This document shows positions 1-8,600 of a stretch of DNA of 64,000 nt, one piece after another (positions within the stretch are counted from its first letter, which is position 1; the number at the start of each line of letters is the position of its first letter). The translations under genes were made by a program, and so were the position numbers. The notes under the pieces were generated by a model that saw nothing but the letters and a program-made list of their open reading frames with translations, did no database searches and had not been told where the DNA came from. Source of the DNA: Bacillota bacterium (GTDB lineage Bacteria > Bacillota > Clostridia > Caldicoprobacterales > Xylanivirgaceae); assembly GCA_023621995.1 (NCBI GenBank), contig JAMOAB010000157.1, forward strand, positions 42,222-106,221, in the 5' to 3' direction.

Positions 1-353
1 AGCATCTGTCTACGTATTTCCCTTACTCGTTCTTTCCATTTAGCCTTTTCTAGCTCCAGTTTATACCTCTCTTCTCTTGCTTTTTTCTGACTATTTTCAA
101 TTATATCTTGAGCTTTCTTTTCTGCCATAACCAAAGCCCTGGATATATATCCTTCTTGTTCTTCATAATTTAATAACTTGTCTTCTAATTCTTTTAATTG
201 TCCTTTTAACATTCTATTTTCTTCAAGAAGTTCTGTCATACGATCTTGTTTTTTGGTGAGCTCACCCTCATAATCGTCTCTTAATCTCTCAATACATGCC
301 ATGACTTGTTTTGTGTTATATCCAAATATAACTCTTTTTATTTTATCATTCAT
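1..353 (-). CDS. DivIVA-like coiled-coil protein, N-terminal part (runs off the window)
   Basis: The reading frame opens with ATG at 353, preceded by a purine-rich site (AAGGGGGAA) about 6 bases upstream, and stays open to the left edge, so only about 117 residues are visible. An early GYNTKQV stretch resembles the GYxxxxV motif at the membrane-binding N terminus of DivIVA/GpsB proteins. The rest is highly charged, rich in Glu, Lys and Arg with regular hydrophobic spacing, and should form a long coiled coil. Such proteins mark curved membrane at poles or septa, but the exact role here is unknown. The C terminus is missing. It could also be another coiled-coil protein with a DivIVA-like start. 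Confidence 0.6.
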   Translation of the reverse strand, partial: MNDKIKRVIFGYNTKQVMACIERLRDDYEGELTKKQDRMTELLEENRMLKGQLKELEDKLLNYEEQEGYISRALVMAEKKAQDIIENSQKKAREERYKLELEKAKWKERVREIRRQM

Positions 354-427
354 ATTACATTCCCCCTTAGGAACAAGTATAGCATGTCCACCCTAGGATT
401 TTTGTAGAATGGTGAAGTCGAAGCCTC

Positions 428-1285
428 TTATTTAAAGGCTTTTTTTATCATATCTATGTGTATATCTACAGTATCATGTCCCCTCTCTATATACTCACCT
501 ATCTTGTCAGGATTAAGAGGCATAGAATCTATATCATGCACATTAGGTCTTAATATACAATCTGCCCCGGTGCTCTTTAATCTAGTTATATGGTATGCCA
601 TTATATCTAAACTTTGGGAAGCTATTTCAAAAAGATTGTCTACTTCACAACGCATCTCACCACTATATCCTAGATATACACCCAGTACTTTAGTAGCTCC
701 CATCTGCCTTAATATGTCAACGGGAAGATTATCGGTAAGTCCCCCGTCTACAAGCCGCATTCCATCTATAAATTTAGGCTTAAAAATAACTGGTATTGAT
801 ATACTAGCCCTTATGGCCTCTGCTAGTGGTACATCGTCTCTATATTCCACACCTTTCTTGCCCTCTATTCTATTTTTATTATTTATGAATATTATAGTCC
901 TTCCGTTGTTTACATCTACTGATGTCATTGCCAAGGGCATATCCACTTGATTTATATACATACCCCTTGTCAGATCATCAAAAAGCTTCTCTATCCTGTC
1001 ACCTTTTATTATACCGTCTAGTGTTATCTCCCTGCCCATTATAAATTGACTAATGCCTTTAACTATTCCGTAGTAGTTAGGATCAATCAACTGTCTATAT
1101 GATGAATAAGCCAAACATTCTAATGCTTCTGGAGAATAACCTATGGAATATAACGCTGCCACGACAGCACCAGCACTTGCCCCAGATATCCATGTAGGTC
1201 TTAATCTATGTTTATGAAGTGCTTGTAATATTCCTATATGGGTAAACCCCTTTATACCTCCACCTGATAGCGCAAGTCCAAACAT
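428..1285 (-). CDS. Patatin-like phospholipase (RssA/YlbK type)
   Basis: This 285-residue protein has the patatin hydrolase signature. An oxyanion-hole GGGIKG lies at about residues 8-13, the nucleophile elbow GASAG at about 35-39, and the DGG motif carrying the catalytic Asp near residue 178. It would therefore use a Ser-Asp dyad to hydrolyse an acyl ester, probably of membrane lipid. There is no signal peptide, so it is likely cytosolic or peripheral, like the bacterial RssA/YlbK family. Its ribosome-binding site (GAGGAGG) lies inside the 3' arm of a hairpin just before the start codon (1290-1324), which may couple its expression to pncB upstream. The true substrate cannot be read from the sequence. 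Confidence 0.88.
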   Translation of the reverse strand: MFGLALSGGGIKGFTHIGILQALHKHRLRPTWISGASAGAVVAALYSIGYSPEALECLAYSSYRQLIDPNYYGIVKGISQFIMGREITLDGIIKGDRIEKLFDDLTRGMYINQVDMPLAMTSVDVNNGRTIIFINNKNRIEGKKGVEYRDDVPLAEAIRASISIPVIFKPKFIDGMRLVDGGLTDNLPVDILRQMGATKVLGVYLGYSGEMRCEVDNLFEIASQSLDIMAYHITRLKSTGADCILRPNVHDIDSMPLNPDKIGEYIERGHDTVDIHIDMIKKAFK

Positions 1286-1289
1286 AAAA

Positions 1290-1324
1290 AACCTCCTCTC
1301 AATATCATTCTATGAGAGAAGGTT
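1290..1324 (-). terminator. Hairpin plus T-run between pncB and patatin gene, containing the downstream ribosome-binding site
   Basis: On the minus strand AACCTTCTCTCA pairs with TGAGAGGAGGTT (one G-T pair) across an 11-base loop and is followed directly by six T residues and the ATG of the patatin gene. This is the form of an intrinsic terminator for pncB. The 3' arm also contains the Shine-Dalgarno sequence of the next gene, so it could equally limit translation of read-through RNA. Confidence 0.6.
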
Positions 1325-1334
1325 ATAAAATGCT

Positions 1335-2789
1335 CTATTCATCTATTAAATTATCTTCTTTAAAAGAATGGGCCTTTAATAAATCCTGTTTAAGATTATA
1401 AAGTTTGTGAGAAAGATCTACTTTGTATACATGGGGATTTTTAAGCCGCTTATACTCTCCCCATAGAGTGTTTAGTTCATCTTTAGAATATTCTTGAATT
1501 TCCTGTACACTTGGCGAATCATATATTAGTTCTCCATCTTTATATATGGGTATCAATAGATATCTAGCATAGTAGTTTCTAAGTGTCATCTTCTTCCATG
1601 TCTCTACAGGATCAAATATTGTTAGGGGCTTATTCTCATCTATTACCTCATCATCTAACATTATAAGGTCAGCTATGGCCTTGTCATTAGATTTATTGTA
1701 TAATCTAGCTACTTTCTTATAGCCAGGATTCGTTATCTTCCAAGGATTATCGGATACTTTCATCTCTGGTACAAGTTCCCCTGCTTCTTCTTTAGCACAT
1801 AGCTTATAGACACCACCTAAGGCAGGATTATCTTTGCTAGTAATTAGGGCCGTGCCCACACCCCAAGCATCTACTTCAGCACCTTGTGCCTTTAGATCCC
1901 AAATAATCTCTTCATCTAAATCGCCTGATGCAACTATAATTGCATCTTGAAATCCTGCGTCATCTAACATCTTTCGCGACTTCTTACTGAGATACGCTAT
2001 ATCGCCCGAGTCTATACGTATACCAAGGGGCTTGTGACCCTTCTCTTCCAGTTCTTGAAATACCTGTATCGCATTAGGTACACCACTTTCTAACGTATTG
2101 TACGTATCAACTAACAAGAGACAACTATCGGGAAAATGTTCAGCATACGCCCTAAAGGCAGAAATCTCGTCAGGAAAACTCATTATCCAACTATGGGCAT
2201 GTGTACCGCTAACCGGTACATCAAATAACTTACCTGCTAGAACATTGGAAGTAGATGCACAACCGCCTATTATTGCCGCTCTAGCACCATATATACCAGC
2301 ATCAGGGCCTTGTGCCCTTCTAAGTCCAAATTCCATTATTTGATCACCCTGTGCAGCATGTACCACCCTGCTGGCTTTAGTGGCAATGAGTGTTTGATGG
2401 TTTACAATATTCAACATAGCAGTCTCAATAAATTGTGCCTCAAATATAGGCGCCTTTACCCTTATAAGAGGTTCATAAGGAAATACTACTGTTCCCTCTG
2501 GCATGGCATAGAGGTCACCTGTGAATTTAAAATTTCCCAAATAACGTAAAAAATCATCATCAAATAGATCAAGGCTTTTTAAGTAACTTATATCATCTTC
2601 AGTAAATCTTACGTTTTCTATATACTGTATTACCTGTTCTAAGCCTGCCGCTATAGCATAGCCATTATTAGCAGCTGTCTTCCTGAAGAATAGATCAAAT
2701 GCTACCACCTGATCTGCTTTACCAGTTTTATAGTAACCATACATCATCGTAAGCTGGTACAGATCAGTCATCATAGTTAGATTTCTCAT
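1335..2789 (-). CDS. pncB: Nicotinate phosphoribosyltransferase
   Basis: This 484-residue protein matches the nicotinate phosphoribosyltransferase family over its whole length. It starts with the typical N-terminal LTMMTDLYQLTM segment. The phosphoribosyl-binding part of the barrel carries SGTHAHSW and later RIDSGD. The enzyme joins nicotinate to PRPP to give nicotinate mononucleotide, the committed step of NAD salvage. The ATG at 2789 has the site TTAAGGAG upstream. It is a stand-alone salvage gene: no NAD-synthesis genes are adjacent, and a terminator-like hairpin separates it from the patatin gene downstream. Confidence 0.95.
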   Translation of the reverse strand: MRNLTMMTDLYQLTMMYGYYKTGKADQVVAFDLFFRKTAANNGYAIAAGLEQVIQYIENVRFTEDDISYLKSLDLFDDDFLRYLGNFKFTGDLYAMPEGTVVFPYEPLIRVKAPIFEAQFIETAMLNIVNHQTLIATKASRVVHAAQGDQIMEFGLRRAQGPDAGIYGARAAIIGGCASTSNVLAGKLFDVPVSGTHAHSWIMSFPDEISAFRAYAEHFPDSCLLLVDTYNTLESGVPNAIQVFQELEEKGHKPLGIRIDSGDIAYLSKKSRKMLDDAGFQDAIIVASGDLDEEIIWDLKAQGAEVDAWGVGTALITSKDNPALGGVYKLCAKEEAGELVPEMKVSDNPWKITNPGYKKVARLYNKSNDKAIADLIMLDDEVIDENKPLTIFDPVETWKKMTLRNYYARYLLIPIYKDGELIYDSPSVQEIQEYSKDELNTLWGEYKRLKNPHVYKVDLSHKLYNLKQDLLKAHSFKEDNLIDE

Positions 2790-2911
2790 CTTAAACGTCT
2801 CCTTAAATTAATGTTTTCATTCATTATATATTATACTCTTATTATAAGTTTTTTCTATAATATATTAGTTTTTATTATAATCCAATTATTAAACTATTTA
2901 TACTATGTAGA

Positions 2912-3532
2912 CTACTCCCCCTCAGATAAATATCTATCTATTAAATATTCGGCAGTCTTTTTATATATATCTGCTTGCATGACTAATAAGAATATTATTA
3001 GGAGTATGTCCATATTTTCTGTCCAATCTCGCATAAATCCTTCCTTGCCCAGACTATCATATAGTTCATCATGGACATCTTTTATATTTTTCATGAAATT
3101 TTCTATATTTTCATCTATGAATTTTTCCCTTATCTGGGTATAATCTGTATATATAAGTTCTATCTTTCCACAATCCTGTTCATCTGATTTTGCAATGTCT
3201 ATTATGGGGAAAAGTAGCTTTTTTATATCCTTTATAGCAAGTATAGATTTTAGATTATATATAAATATGAGCAATATAATATGATTCTTGTTATAGCTCT
3301 TACCCTCAGGGGGCATAACAAGACCGTCCTTAATATAGTTTTGTATCATGGTCTTTGACAAAACTTTTTTATCATCATCTATATTATCTATATTCCCCAG
3401 TTTCATTTCGAAAAGTTCTTCTACTTGAGATATATATAATTTATACTCGGGAATATCCTCAATCTTTATATGACTGTTCTTGTTAATTTCATGCATTATA
3501 TTCTTTATATACGAATAATCTATATCTGACAT
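2912..3532 (-). CDS. DUF1836 family protein
   Basis: The frame could start further upstream at 3583, but the ATG at 3532 has a good site (GAGGTG) and gives a 206-residue protein. It resembles the DUF1836 family of Firmicutes: an N-terminal region around MIQNYIKDGLV that looks like the start of a MerR-type winged helix, followed by an all-helical body. No enzyme motif is visible. Family members are of unknown function, possibly DNA-binding regulators. It stands alone between pncB and a holin-like gene. Several hydrophobic stretches are too broken to be clear membrane segments. Confidence 0.6.
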   Translation of the reverse strand: MSDIDYSYIKNIMHEINKNSHIKIEDIPEYKLYISQVEELFEMKLGNIDNIDDDKKVLSKTMIQNYIKDGLVMPPEGKSYNKNHIILLIFIYNLKSILAIKDIKKLLFPIIDIAKSDEQDCGKIELIYTDYTQIREKFIDENIENFMKNIKDVHDELYDSLGKEGFMRDWTENMDILLIIFLLVMQADIYKKTAEYLIDRYLSEGE

Positions 3533-3562
3533 AATACACCTCATTAGATCTATATAATATTT

Positions 3563-3594
3563 TATAGCAATATTATATAGCAATATTATATAGC
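3563..3594. repeat. Short AT-rich tandem repeat
   Basis: A 13-base unit (tatagcaatatta) is present twice in perfect tandem followed by the start of a third copy. It lies just upstream of the DUF1836 start and may simply be slippage in an AT-rich leader. Confidence 0.7.
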
Positions 3595-3736
3595 ATTAAC
3601 TATAGCTTTTCAAACTCAAATAAAAACTCTTTGATCTGTAACATAGTATATAACCGTATAATGACTCATTCACTGAATATAATTTGTAAAGGAAAAATTA
3701 CGAATAAATAGATATAATTATATATTAGCATCATTT
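3595..3736. other. Gene-less AT-rich stretch
   Basis: Together with the repeat at 3563-3594 and the terminator at 3737-3770 this makes up the roughly 320-base gap between the DUF1836 gene and the holin-like gene. I see no open frame with a ribosome-binding site and no structured RNA in it. Confidence 0.6.
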
Positions 3737-3770
3737 AAAATAGACTGCAAAAGGTTTTGCAGTCTATTTT
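3737..3770 (-). terminator. Intrinsic terminator of the holin-like gene
   Basis: A perfect 16-base-pair inverted repeat (arms AAAATAGACTGCAAAA and its complement, 2-base loop) lies 86 bases beyond the stop codon of the holin-like gene. Both ends carry T-runs in their own direction, so it could work both ways. Confidence 0.8.
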
Positions 3771-3855
3771 ATTTAATCTTGTTATATTTGTTCAATTTCA
3801 ATACTAAAAATATTAATTTGATTTATTTGTAAAATTAGGAGTAATTATATATACA

Positions 3856-4242
3856 TTACACTACATGCACAGGAAGAATGGCATCTACTATGCCTATTAT
3901 CAGAGCAGCTATTATGGCTCCAAGTGCATTAACTTCCATACCTGGAACTATAAATTGGGATAGATAGATTATAATCACAGATACTATAAAACCTGATAAA
4001 CCTCTTCCAAATGGTGCTGCGTCAAATTTAAATATCTTCTGTACAAGATAATCAACAGCTGCTATCACAAGTGCTGCAATAAGGGCTGTTCCAAATGTCA
4101 TATTTTTAAAACCTGGAGATATAAACGAAGTAATCATCAGGACAATTGCAGCTACAATAAAACGTATGACAATGCCTAACCAACTTATCTCTCCACTCTT
4201 ATCTTCATTATCTCGATGTGTGCCTTGCGTATTATCAGCCAT
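3856..4242 (-). CDS. Phage-holin-family (four-helix) membrane protein
   Basis: This 128-residue protein has a short polar N terminus (about 18 residues) followed by four hydrophobic segments at roughly 20-41, 50-70, 82-102 and 105-126. The spacing and the conserved AAVDYLVQKIF piece match the four-helix holin-like family found across Firmicutes. No phage genes surround it, so despite the family name it is probably an ordinary cell-envelope protein, in many clostridia of unknown role. The ATG at 4242 follows a clear site (AAGGGGTG). It is a single-gene unit ended by the strong terminator at 3737-3770. Confidence 0.7.
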   Translation of the reverse strand: MADNTQGTHRDNEDKSGEISWLGIVIRFIVAAIVLMITSFISPGFKNMTFGTALIAALVIAAVDYLVQKIFKFDAAPFGRGLSGFIVSVIIIYLSQFIVPGMEVNALGAIIAALIIGIVDAILPVHVV

Positions 4243-4328
4243 AAATACACCCCTTTCTACGGTTGAAAATTAATGAGGATAAATCCCCATTATCCAATTC
4301 TCTGTTATTTTTCCCGAGAAAGAGATTT

Positions 4329-5129
4329 TTAATGCTGGTTTTTATATTTAATCTCACCATTATCTGGTTTAGAATGTTTCTTTGTCTGTATTCTTAGCCA
4401 TATAATCCCAAATATTATCAGAATACCACTTAGTATTTGGGAAACTCTAAAAGGGCCCCAATAGAGACTGTCCATTCTAAGTCCTTCAATTATTACTCTT
4501 CCACATGAATATAATATTAAATATAGTACAAAAATCTCTCCTGAAAATTTTCGTCTACGTTTCATATACAATAATATGAAAAACACTATAAAATTCCACA
4601 TAGACTCATAAAAAAATGTTGCCATATGCCACTGCTGATTAGCTTCAATGTAGACAGCAGCAGGAAACCATTGCCACTTAGGATCAGTTATAGGATATCC
4701 ATATGCCTCTTGGTTGAAAAAATTACCCCATCTACCTAGGGCCTGTCCAAGAATGAGACTTGGTGTACATATATCCACGATATCCCAAAATTTTACTCCT
4801 CGTCGCTTTGAGAAGATTATAGCTGCTATCACACCTCCTATGACAGCACCATATATAGCTATGCCACCTTCCCAAATCTTAATTATATCAATGGGATTAT
4901 CCTTATATAAATCCCATTGAAAAACTACATAGTAAATTCTTGCTCCAACTATAGCTATGGGAATCGCAAGTAGACAAAAATCAACTATCATCTCCGGATC
5001 ATATTCAAGTTCCTCTGCGTATCTTGTTGCTAAATAGATGCCTATTAGTACAGAGGTAGCGATTATTATACCGTACCAGTATATAGGCTTTCCAAACACA
5101 TAAAAAGCAATTGGGCTCAAATCCTTCAT
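4329..5129 (-). CDS. lgt: Prolipoprotein diacylglyceryl transferase
   Basis: The 266-residue multi-spanning membrane protein has the Lgt signature GRWGNFFNQEAYG in its middle and an early YWYGIIIA segment typical of the family. Lgt transfers diacylglycerol from phosphatidylglycerol to the lipobox cysteine of prolipoproteins, the first step in lipoprotein maturation. Likely clients in this window include the YhcN, GerMN, solute-binding and 20611-21390 lipoproteins. The Shine-Dalgarno GAGGAG directly touches the ATG at 5129, so translation may really begin at the TTG three codons later (5120). The gene follows the two M16 peptidase genes in the same direction with a 29-base gap, so they may be co-transcribed. 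Confidence 0.95.
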   Translation of the reverse strand: MKDLSPIAFYVFGKPIYWYGIIIATSVLIGIYLATRYAEELEYDPEMIVDFCLLAIPIAIVGARIYYVVFQWDLYKDNPIDIIKIWEGGIAIYGAVIGGVIAAIIFSKRRGVKFWDIVDICTPSLILGQALGRWGNFFNQEAYGYPITDPKWQWFPAAVYIEANQQWHMATFFYESMWNFIVFFILLYMKRRRKFSGEIFVLYLILYSCGRVIIEGLRMDSLYWGPFRVSQILSGILIIFGIIWLRIQTKKHSKPDNGEIKYKNQH

Positions 5130-5158
5130 CTCCTCTAGATAATGTCGCCTTTTATTTT

Positions 5159-6442
5159 TTAAATCGGTTCTATTATAGATATTGTCCTTGAATTTTCGTG
5201 AAATATATTAGGAAGCTGATTATGTATATCATTATATGATATACTCTCTAAAACTTCCATATAGTCAAAAATTTCAACATCCTTTACAAATAAGGACACA
5301 AACATATATCCCATACCTTCAATATAATTAAAATTCCTTATAAATTGTCCCATCTTCTTTTTCTTTATCTGGAAGAACAGCTCTTCTTCAAAAGCTGTAT
5401 TTTTTATATTGTCTATCGCCCTCCCGACTTCATCTAATAATCTGTCTATATCTGAAGTTTCACCGGACATCATTATATGACCATAGTCTTTCTCTCCTAT
5501 ATATCCACAATCAAAGCTATCATCTATTAATCCCTGTTCATAGAGTTTATTATATAGATCAGAGCTAGGTCCTATTAACATATCAGTTATTATATCGTTT
5601 ATCATAATATGCTTTAAAAGTGATTTACCACCTGTGCCTACAGGAGTATCTTTAAATCCTATTGCAAATAATGGTCTGGATACCGACATCTTTTCCCTTA
5701 CTTCTTCCTTTATTGCAACATCAGGTTCTTCAGGATAAATACGTCTAATCTCCTGTTGTTTTTTTATTCCTTTCTCAAAATGGGCCTCCACTTGGTCAAA
5801 TATCCTATTCGGATCTACATCTCCTGCTACAAATAAGGCCATATTGGAAGGATGATAAAAAGTCTCATAACATCTATAGAGTAACTCCTTATTTATCTGA
5901 CCAATAGACTCAATCGTGCCTGCAATATCATTTCTTACAGGGTGTTTCTCATATAGTGCACGAAGCATATTGAAAAATACCTTCCAATCAGGATTGTCTT
6001 CATACATAAGTATCTCCTGTGCTATAATGCCCTTTTCTTTTTCAACACTTTCATCAGTAAAATATGGTCTACCAACAAAGCCTACGAGAATATCTAGACA
6101 TTCATAAAAATTATCTGTAGATGTAAAATGGTAGGCAGTGGTGTTAAAATTGGTAAAAGCATTGGGGTGGGCACCTAGTCTAGAGTATTCATCAAATACA
6201 TTTATATCTTCATCTTCAAATAACTTATGTTCCAAAAAGTGAGCAATACCATAAGGTACTGTAGTTGGATTTTTTTCTCCTGGCACTATGAAAGAAATAT
6301 CATTTGATCCATATTTAGTTGCATATATGGCAAATTGTTTATTATATCCACCTTTGGGAATTACATATATATTAAGTCCATTTTTTAATTGTCTAAAATG
6401 CATAGTTTCGCATAATATATCGTTCTTTATAACACTATTCAT
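5159..6442 (-). CDS. M16-family zinc peptidase, catalytic member (YmfH-like)
   Basis: The protein (427 residues from the ATG at 6442) carries the inverted zinc motif HFLEH near residues 68-72 and a downstream Glu in EKGIIAQE, as in insulysin/pitrilysin-type M16 peptidases. It should hydrolyse peptides in the cytosol. A GTG at 6451 also opens the frame, but it sits inside the ribosome-binding region, so the ATG is preferred. The adjacent gene upstream encodes a homologue without the zinc motif; together they match the YmfF/YmfH pair of Bacillus, in which the two halves are thought to work as a heterodimer. The substrate is unknown. Confidence 0.88.
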   Translation of the reverse strand: MNSVIKNDILCETMHFRQLKNGLNIYVIPKGGYNKQFAIYATKYGSNDISFIVPGEKNPTTVPYGIAHFLEHKLFEDEDINVFDEYSRLGAHPNAFTNFNTTAYHFTSTDNFYECLDILVGFVGRPYFTDESVEKEKGIIAQEILMYEDNPDWKVFFNMLRALYEKHPVRNDIAGTIESIGQINKELLYRCYETFYHPSNMALFVAGDVDPNRIFDQVEAHFEKGIKKQQEIRRIYPEEPDVAIKEEVREKMSVSRPLFAIGFKDTPVGTGGKSLLKHIMINDIITDMLIGPSSDLYNKLYEQGLIDDSFDCGYIGEKDYGHIMMSGETSDIDRLLDEVGRAIDNIKNTAFEEELFFQIKKKKMGQFIRNFNYIEGMGYMFVSLFVKDVEIFDYMEVLESISYNDIHNQLPNIFHENSRTISIIEPI

Positions 6443-6458
6443 TAACCACACATCCCTT

Positions 6459-7727
6459 CTACTGATTCCTTAAAAAGTATATCGTATCGAGTTTTATCTT
6501 ATGTGAAACCCTAGTAACCTCGTCCCTATCTACTTTCTCTATGGAGTCTATAAAATCATCTATAGATTGATCAGTATTAGCTACAACGTTACCTAGATAG
6601 TAATCTATTATCTGACCCGGTTGGTCTTTTATACCCTTAAGAGCTGTTATAATACTTCTCTTTGAAGCATCAAGTTCCTTATCTGAGATAATACCATTTC
6701 TAATATCTTCAAGCTGTGCATTTATTATCTCAAAAGTTCTGTCATAATTATCAAAATCTATTCCAGCACCTATAAACATGAGACCTTTAAACTTTTCTAA
6801 CTGGGAAAAGGCATAATATGCAAGGCTAGCTTTTTCCCTGACATTCATAAAGAGCTTAGAATGTGGACCTCCCCCTAGTACACTAGAACATACAACTAAG
6901 GGATAATAGTCTTCTTCGGTAAAGCTTGTATTAGTTCTAAATCCAATATTTAATTTGCCTTGTGTAATATCCATCTGTTCAATATATTCCTTAGGTTCTA
7001 TTCCCATCTTTTTTATAGCCGTTTCAGGTATTTTCTTTATAATGCCCCTATCTAGTTTGAGAGTGCCTTCCAGTAAATTTTGTACTTTTGTACTATCTAT
7101 ATCACCTACAACAAATATATCTAGGGGACTAGTCGTTAGTATATCATTATATACATCATATAGATTTATATTATCTATTTTATCAATATCCTCTACGCTA
7201 CCATATACATAACGACTATATTTTTCCTTTTGGCACATGAACTGAATACATCGCTCCATACTATAGGACATCTTATCATTTATAAGAGATTCTATTCTGT
7301 TTCTTAAGTTTATTTTCTCCTGGTCTACGTATTCACTCTTAAATACCCCTTCTTCTAATATCGGCTTAGTTATAACCCTATTTAAAAAGTGAAAAGCTTG
7401 GGCTACCACAGCCGTGCCACCATGGGGTATATAGTTATCATTTACAACATCCATAGAGAATCTGAGTATATGTCGTTCACCTTTCTTCTGTATGCCTACA
7501 TCAAAAATCGCTCCATATTGGCTTTCCAGATATCTTTCCATATCACGTATTGTCTCATATCCTTGACAGCCCCTCTTCATAACAGCTGGTATAAGAGCAT
7601 TATATGTATAATTCTCATCTAAATCTCTATGAAAACAATAACTTATAGATACTGTTTTAAATTTATCAGTAGGTAAGACATATAGGTTTATACCTTGCCC
7701 TATGTTTAATTTCTCAAATTTGCCCAA
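6459..7727 (-). CDS. M16-family peptidase homologue without the zinc motif (YmfF-like)
   Basis: This 422-residue protein shares the M16 fold, including a C-terminal part with a conserved R-x-x-Y-like substrate-binding segment (KASLAYYAF). In place of HxxEH it has NALIPAVMKRG, so it cannot bind zinc in the usual way and is probably a non-catalytic partner of the peptidase encoded next. The frame starts with TTG at 7727, 8 bases after GGAGG; no better start exists. The 17-base gap to the next start implies translational coupling. Two-subunit M16 enzymes with one active and one inactive chain are well known. Confidence 0.85.
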   Translation of the reverse strand: MGKFEKLNIGQGINLYVLPTDKFKTVSISYCFHRDLDENYTYNALIPAVMKRGCQGYETIRDMERYLESQYGAIFDVGIQKKGERHILRFSMDVVNDNYIPHGGTAVVAQAFHFLNRVITKPILEEGVFKSEYVDQEKINLRNRIESLINDKMSYSMERCIQFMCQKEKYSRYVYGSVEDIDKIDNINLYDVYNDILTTSPLDIFVVGDIDSTKVQNLLEGTLKLDRGIIKKIPETAIKKMGIEPKEYIEQMDITQGKLNIGFRTNTSFTEEDYYPLVVCSSVLGGGPHSKLFMNVREKASLAYYAFSQLEKFKGLMFIGAGIDFDNYDRTFEIINAQLEDIRNGIISDKELDASKRSIITALKGIKDQPGQIIDYYLGNVVANTDQSIDDFIDSIEKVDRDEVTRVSHKIKLDTIYFLRNQ

Positions 7728-7863
7728 TTTTTTAACCTCCTAGTACAATATGTTTTTAAGTGACACTTATTATAATATTCGTTATCACATGACAAATCCC
7801 TCTATATCAATAGAAATATATAAAATTAATCTAAAATAACTTAGAGGGGATATCCCCTCTAAG

Positions 7864-8445
7864 TTATTTAGGCTGTATCCTGTTTAAAATCTCATCTATT
7901 TCGTCTCTAAATCCTGTAAGAGGCTTACCTTTGCCTATATCAGTCACTATATCCTCGAGACGTTTATAGAGATCTGGATCAGCAGTCACAACTACCTTTG
8001 TAATCTTCTCTTCAGACTTCTCTGCTACATCTTCAATCTTTTTTTTTATTTCATCAGTCAACTCACCTTTATATTGTTCACTAAATTGTACACCAACCAT
8101 AGCTGTATCTCCTGTTATGACACAGGTTGCAGATTCTATTTCTTCAAGATCGGCCACCTTATCAGCTATTTTTTTTGCCTCTTCAGAACGGGTATCTTCA
8201 TCAGTCATATCACCTGGTGTCTCCTTTGTTGTTGTGTCCTTAGGTGTAGTGTCATTAGGCGTAGTGTCATTAGGCGTAGTATCATTGGGTGTAGTATCGT
8301 TGGGTGTAGTGTCATTAGGTTTGGTATCCTTTGTTGGTGTCTGTGGAGTTTCATCTTGTCTTCTCGCCGGAGCACATCCAACAATGAAAGCAATAACCAA
8401 AGCTACGCTTACTAAAAATAAGATTACCCTATTATTTTTTTTCAT
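7864..8445 (-). CDS. YhcN/YlaJ-family sporulation lipoprotein with a Thr-Pro-Asn-Asp repeat linker
   Basis: The ATG at 8445 follows a strong site (AGGAGGTGA), so the longer frame to 8550 is not used. The 193-residue product has a lipoprotein signal peptide ending FIVGC, a low-complexity linker of repeated NDTTP units (about residues 40-70), and a C-terminal domain of about 110 residues resembling YhcN/YlaJ, found on spore membranes of Bacillus. This domain begins around KKIADKVADLEEIESA and includes VTADPDL. A spore or envelope role is likely; the molecular function is unknown. The linker repeats are nearly identical in DNA and could vary in number. Confidence 0.85.
   Translation of the reverse strand: MKKNNRVILFLVSVALVIAFIVGCAPARRQDETPQTPTKDTKPNDTTPNDTTPNDTTPNDTTPNDTTPKDTTTKETPGDMTDEDTRSEEAKKIADKVADLEEIESATCVITGDTAMVGVQFSEQYKGELTDEIKKKIEDVAEKSEEKITKVVVTADPDLYKRLEDIVTDIGKGKPLTGFRDEIDEILNRIQPK
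8234..8323 (-). repeat. 15-base in-frame tandem repeat in the lipoprotein linker
   Basis: Six successive copies of a 15-base unit close to gtgtcattaggcgta (plus-strand reading) encode the repeated five-residue block in the YhcN-like lipoprotein. Copies two and three are identical and the rest differ by a few bases. Confidence 0.85.
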
Positions 8446-8504
8446 AGTTGATTCACCTCCTATAATAGTTTGCCAAGGAGAGCAAATTTTATAAGTAAAA
8501 AAAT

Positions 8505-8525
8505 AACGCTTCTTCAAAAAGCGTT
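8505..8525 (-). terminator. Intrinsic terminator downstream of mtnA
   Basis: On the minus strand AACGCTT and AAGCGTT form a 7-base-pair stem followed by ATTTTTTTA. It lies about 80 bases after the mtnA stop codon and before the lipoprotein gene. Confidence 0.75.
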
Positions 8526-8538
8526 CTAAAATAAAGCT

Positions 8539-8573
8539 AAATTCATACAAAATTTTAAATTTTGTATGAATTT
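8539..8573 (-). terminator. Perfect AT-rich inverted repeat after mtnA
   Basis: Two 17-base arms beginning AAATTCATACAAAATTT surround a single central base. It immediately precedes the terminator at 8505-8525 and probably helps end the mtnP-mtnA transcript, though it is unusually AT-rich for a terminator stem. Confidence 0.55.
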
Positions 8574-8600
8574 ATTTATGAATAAAGATTTTTAACACAA

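Noticed and set aside
2811..3143. 110-codon plus-strand frame opposite the DUF1836 gene
   Set aside because: It lacks a ribosome-binding site, is low-complexity Ile/Phe/Ser, and runs through the opposite strand of a better-supported gene.
3856..4242. Prophage remnant suggested by the holin-like gene
   Set aside because: No lysin, integrase or structural phage gene is near, and this family is common outside phages.
8117..8494. Plus-strand frame with repeated VSLGV units
   Set aside because: It is the antisense of the 15-base repeat in the lipoprotein linker. The minus strand has the signal peptide and strong ribosome-binding site.
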